Source of the DNA: Desulfuromonadales bacterium
GTDB lineage: Bacteria; Desulfobacterota; Desulfuromonadia; Desulfuromonadales; UBA2294
Reading direction: 5' to 3'
Assembly: GCA_030591795.1 (NCBI GenBank)
Contig: JAUVAJ010000083.1
Coordinates: 1 to 7,318, forward strand
Length of the DNA stretch: 7,318 nucleotides
Part shown: piece after piece, positions 7,034 to 7,318 of the stretch
Numbering within the stretch: position 1 is the stretch's first letter
Layout: each line of letters starts with the position of its first letter
Made by a program: the position numbers and the translations under genes
The notes under the pieces: model-generated
What the model was told of the DNA's origin: nothing
Databases searched by the model: none
Seen by the model: the letters and a program-made list of their open reading frames with translations, nothing else

Positions 7034-7038
7034 CCGAT

Positions 7039-7245
7039 GTGAACAACTGGCGGAAGCTGGGTGAAATTTTACAGGCCGATCACGATGTTGCTTCGGTGAC
7101 CATCGAGGCGGCGCTGGAACAGCAGACCGAACGTGGCGAACGGCTCGGTCTGATTCTCTGCCGTGAGCATGGTGTGTCTGCGTCCACACTCAGCCGGGCG
7201 CTCGCCGAGCAGCTGTCTATCCCGTTTATTGAATCCATCAAGTAA
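7039..7245 (+). pseudogene. gspE: Type II secretion ATPase, N-terminal fragment (truncated)
   Basis: GspE is the cytoplasmic ATPase that drives pseudopilus assembly. Full-length members are about 500-570 residues. Here only 68 codons exist before TAA. They form the helical N-terminal (T2SSE_N/MshEN-like) domain: KLGEIL at 6-11, EAALEQQ at 23-29, GERLGLIL at 33-40, GVS at 45-47 and LSRALAEQLSIPF at 51-63. Walker A, Asp box, Walker B and the CxxC zinc region are all absent. No other plus frame continues the homology after the stop, so a single frameshift does not explain it. Base composition falls abruptly after the stop. The GTG start has CGGAG 5 bases upstream. Position after gspC and gspD supports the identity. 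It could be a gene broken by insertion or rearrangement, the first part of a gene split by an intron, or an assembly join. It is partial in any case, since the other side lies outside the window. Confidence 0.75.
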
Positions 7246-7317
7246 AGTAACATAGTTTTTTGAGATTGTATCGCCTGTTTCAATCCAAATATTTAATTTA
7301 TATTCTTCTTTATCCGC
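7069..7317 (-). CDS. Possible end of a leftward gene entering from the right edge
   Basis: On the minus strand one frame is open from the window edge (7317) to TAA at 7071-7069. Its first 25-30 codons, in the AT-rich tail, read as a plausible AT-rich protein (ADKEEYKLNIWIETGDTISK, then NYVTLLDGF). The rest is antisense to gspE and looks like a shadow frame rich in Arg, Gln and Gly. This would fit a gene on inserted DNA whose true end was lost at the junction near 7231-7250. A frame of about 25 codons without a stop is not significant by itself in AT-rich DNA, and I recognise no family. Confidence 0.2.
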   Translation of the reverse strand, partial: ADKEEYKLNIWIETGDTISKNYVTLLDGFNKRDRQLLGERPAECGRRHTMLTAENQTEPFATFGLLFQRRLDGHRSNIVIGL

Positions 7318-7318
7318 A
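7246..7318. other. AT-rich junction tail after truncated gspE
   Basis: Only 20 of 73 bases are G or C, far below the adjoining gsp genes. Plus-strand stops occur soon after 7245 in every frame. I see no clear terminal inverted repeat, no group II intron 5' consensus (GTGYG) at the junction, and no terminator hairpin. It is consistent with the end of an inserted element or other acquired DNA, but the other end is not visible. Confidence 0.5.

Noticed and set aside
7018..7038. gspE start at TTG 7018 overlapping the gspD stop
   Set aside because: No ribosome binding site precedes it, whereas GTG 7039 has CGGAG at 5 bases and starts just before the conserved domain.
5924..7189. 421-codon open frame on the minus strand across gspD and gspE
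   Set aside because: It is fully antisense to gspD, which has strong domain evidence. Its product is rich in Arg, His, Gln and Asn with no recognisable domain, typical of a shadow frame in GC-rich coding DNA.
7246..7318. Group II intron 5' end or CRISPR repeat in the AT-rich tail
   Set aside because: No GTGYG consensus at the junction and no repeated unit; 73 bases are too few to assign a class of element.

Overview
The window looks like ordinary core chromosome from a Gram-negative bacterium. It carries a type II secretion outer-membrane secretin and a moderately GC-rich, GC-ending codon pattern. A deltaproteobacterial (Desulfuromonadales/Geobacter-like) source fits the 891-residue proofreading Pol I and a compact gspC-gspD-gspE order. 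That assignment is an inference from gene style, not something the sequence proves.

Layout: positions 1-942 hold, on the minus strand, the first 314 residues of a YnfM-like MFS transporter that runs off the left edge. Its TTG start overlaps the stop codon of polA by 4 bases (TTGA). Complete polA occupies 939-3614 on the minus strand. A 435-base intergenic region (3615-4049) separates polA from the divergent secretion genes. It holds a convincing polA promoter, a perfect plus-strand TATAAT facing away from polA, a strong plus-strand intrinsic terminator with no annotated gene before it (hence a candidate small RNA of about 150 nt), and a probable promoter for the secretion genes. Then follow gspC (4050-4934), gspD (4991-7021) and the start of gspE (7039-7245), all on the plus strand.

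gspC and gspD are intact. They encode the inner-membrane clamp protein and the outer-membrane secretin channel of a type II secretion system; GspC joins the inner platform to the secretin, and the GspE ATPase would power it. gspE, however, stops after 68 codons, at the end of its N-terminal domain. It is followed by a sharply AT-rich tail (20 of 73 bases are G or C) up to the window end. This looks like an insertion or rearrangement junction inside gspE, and it is the most notable anomaly. If real, and if no other gspE or splicing rescues it, this secretion system would lack its motor.

The most interesting items are the gspE break with foreign-looking DNA, the unannotated transcript unit between polA and gspC with its back-to-back promoters, and the possible lipoprotein-type signal on the secretin. 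No wholly new multi-gene system can be supported from this window.
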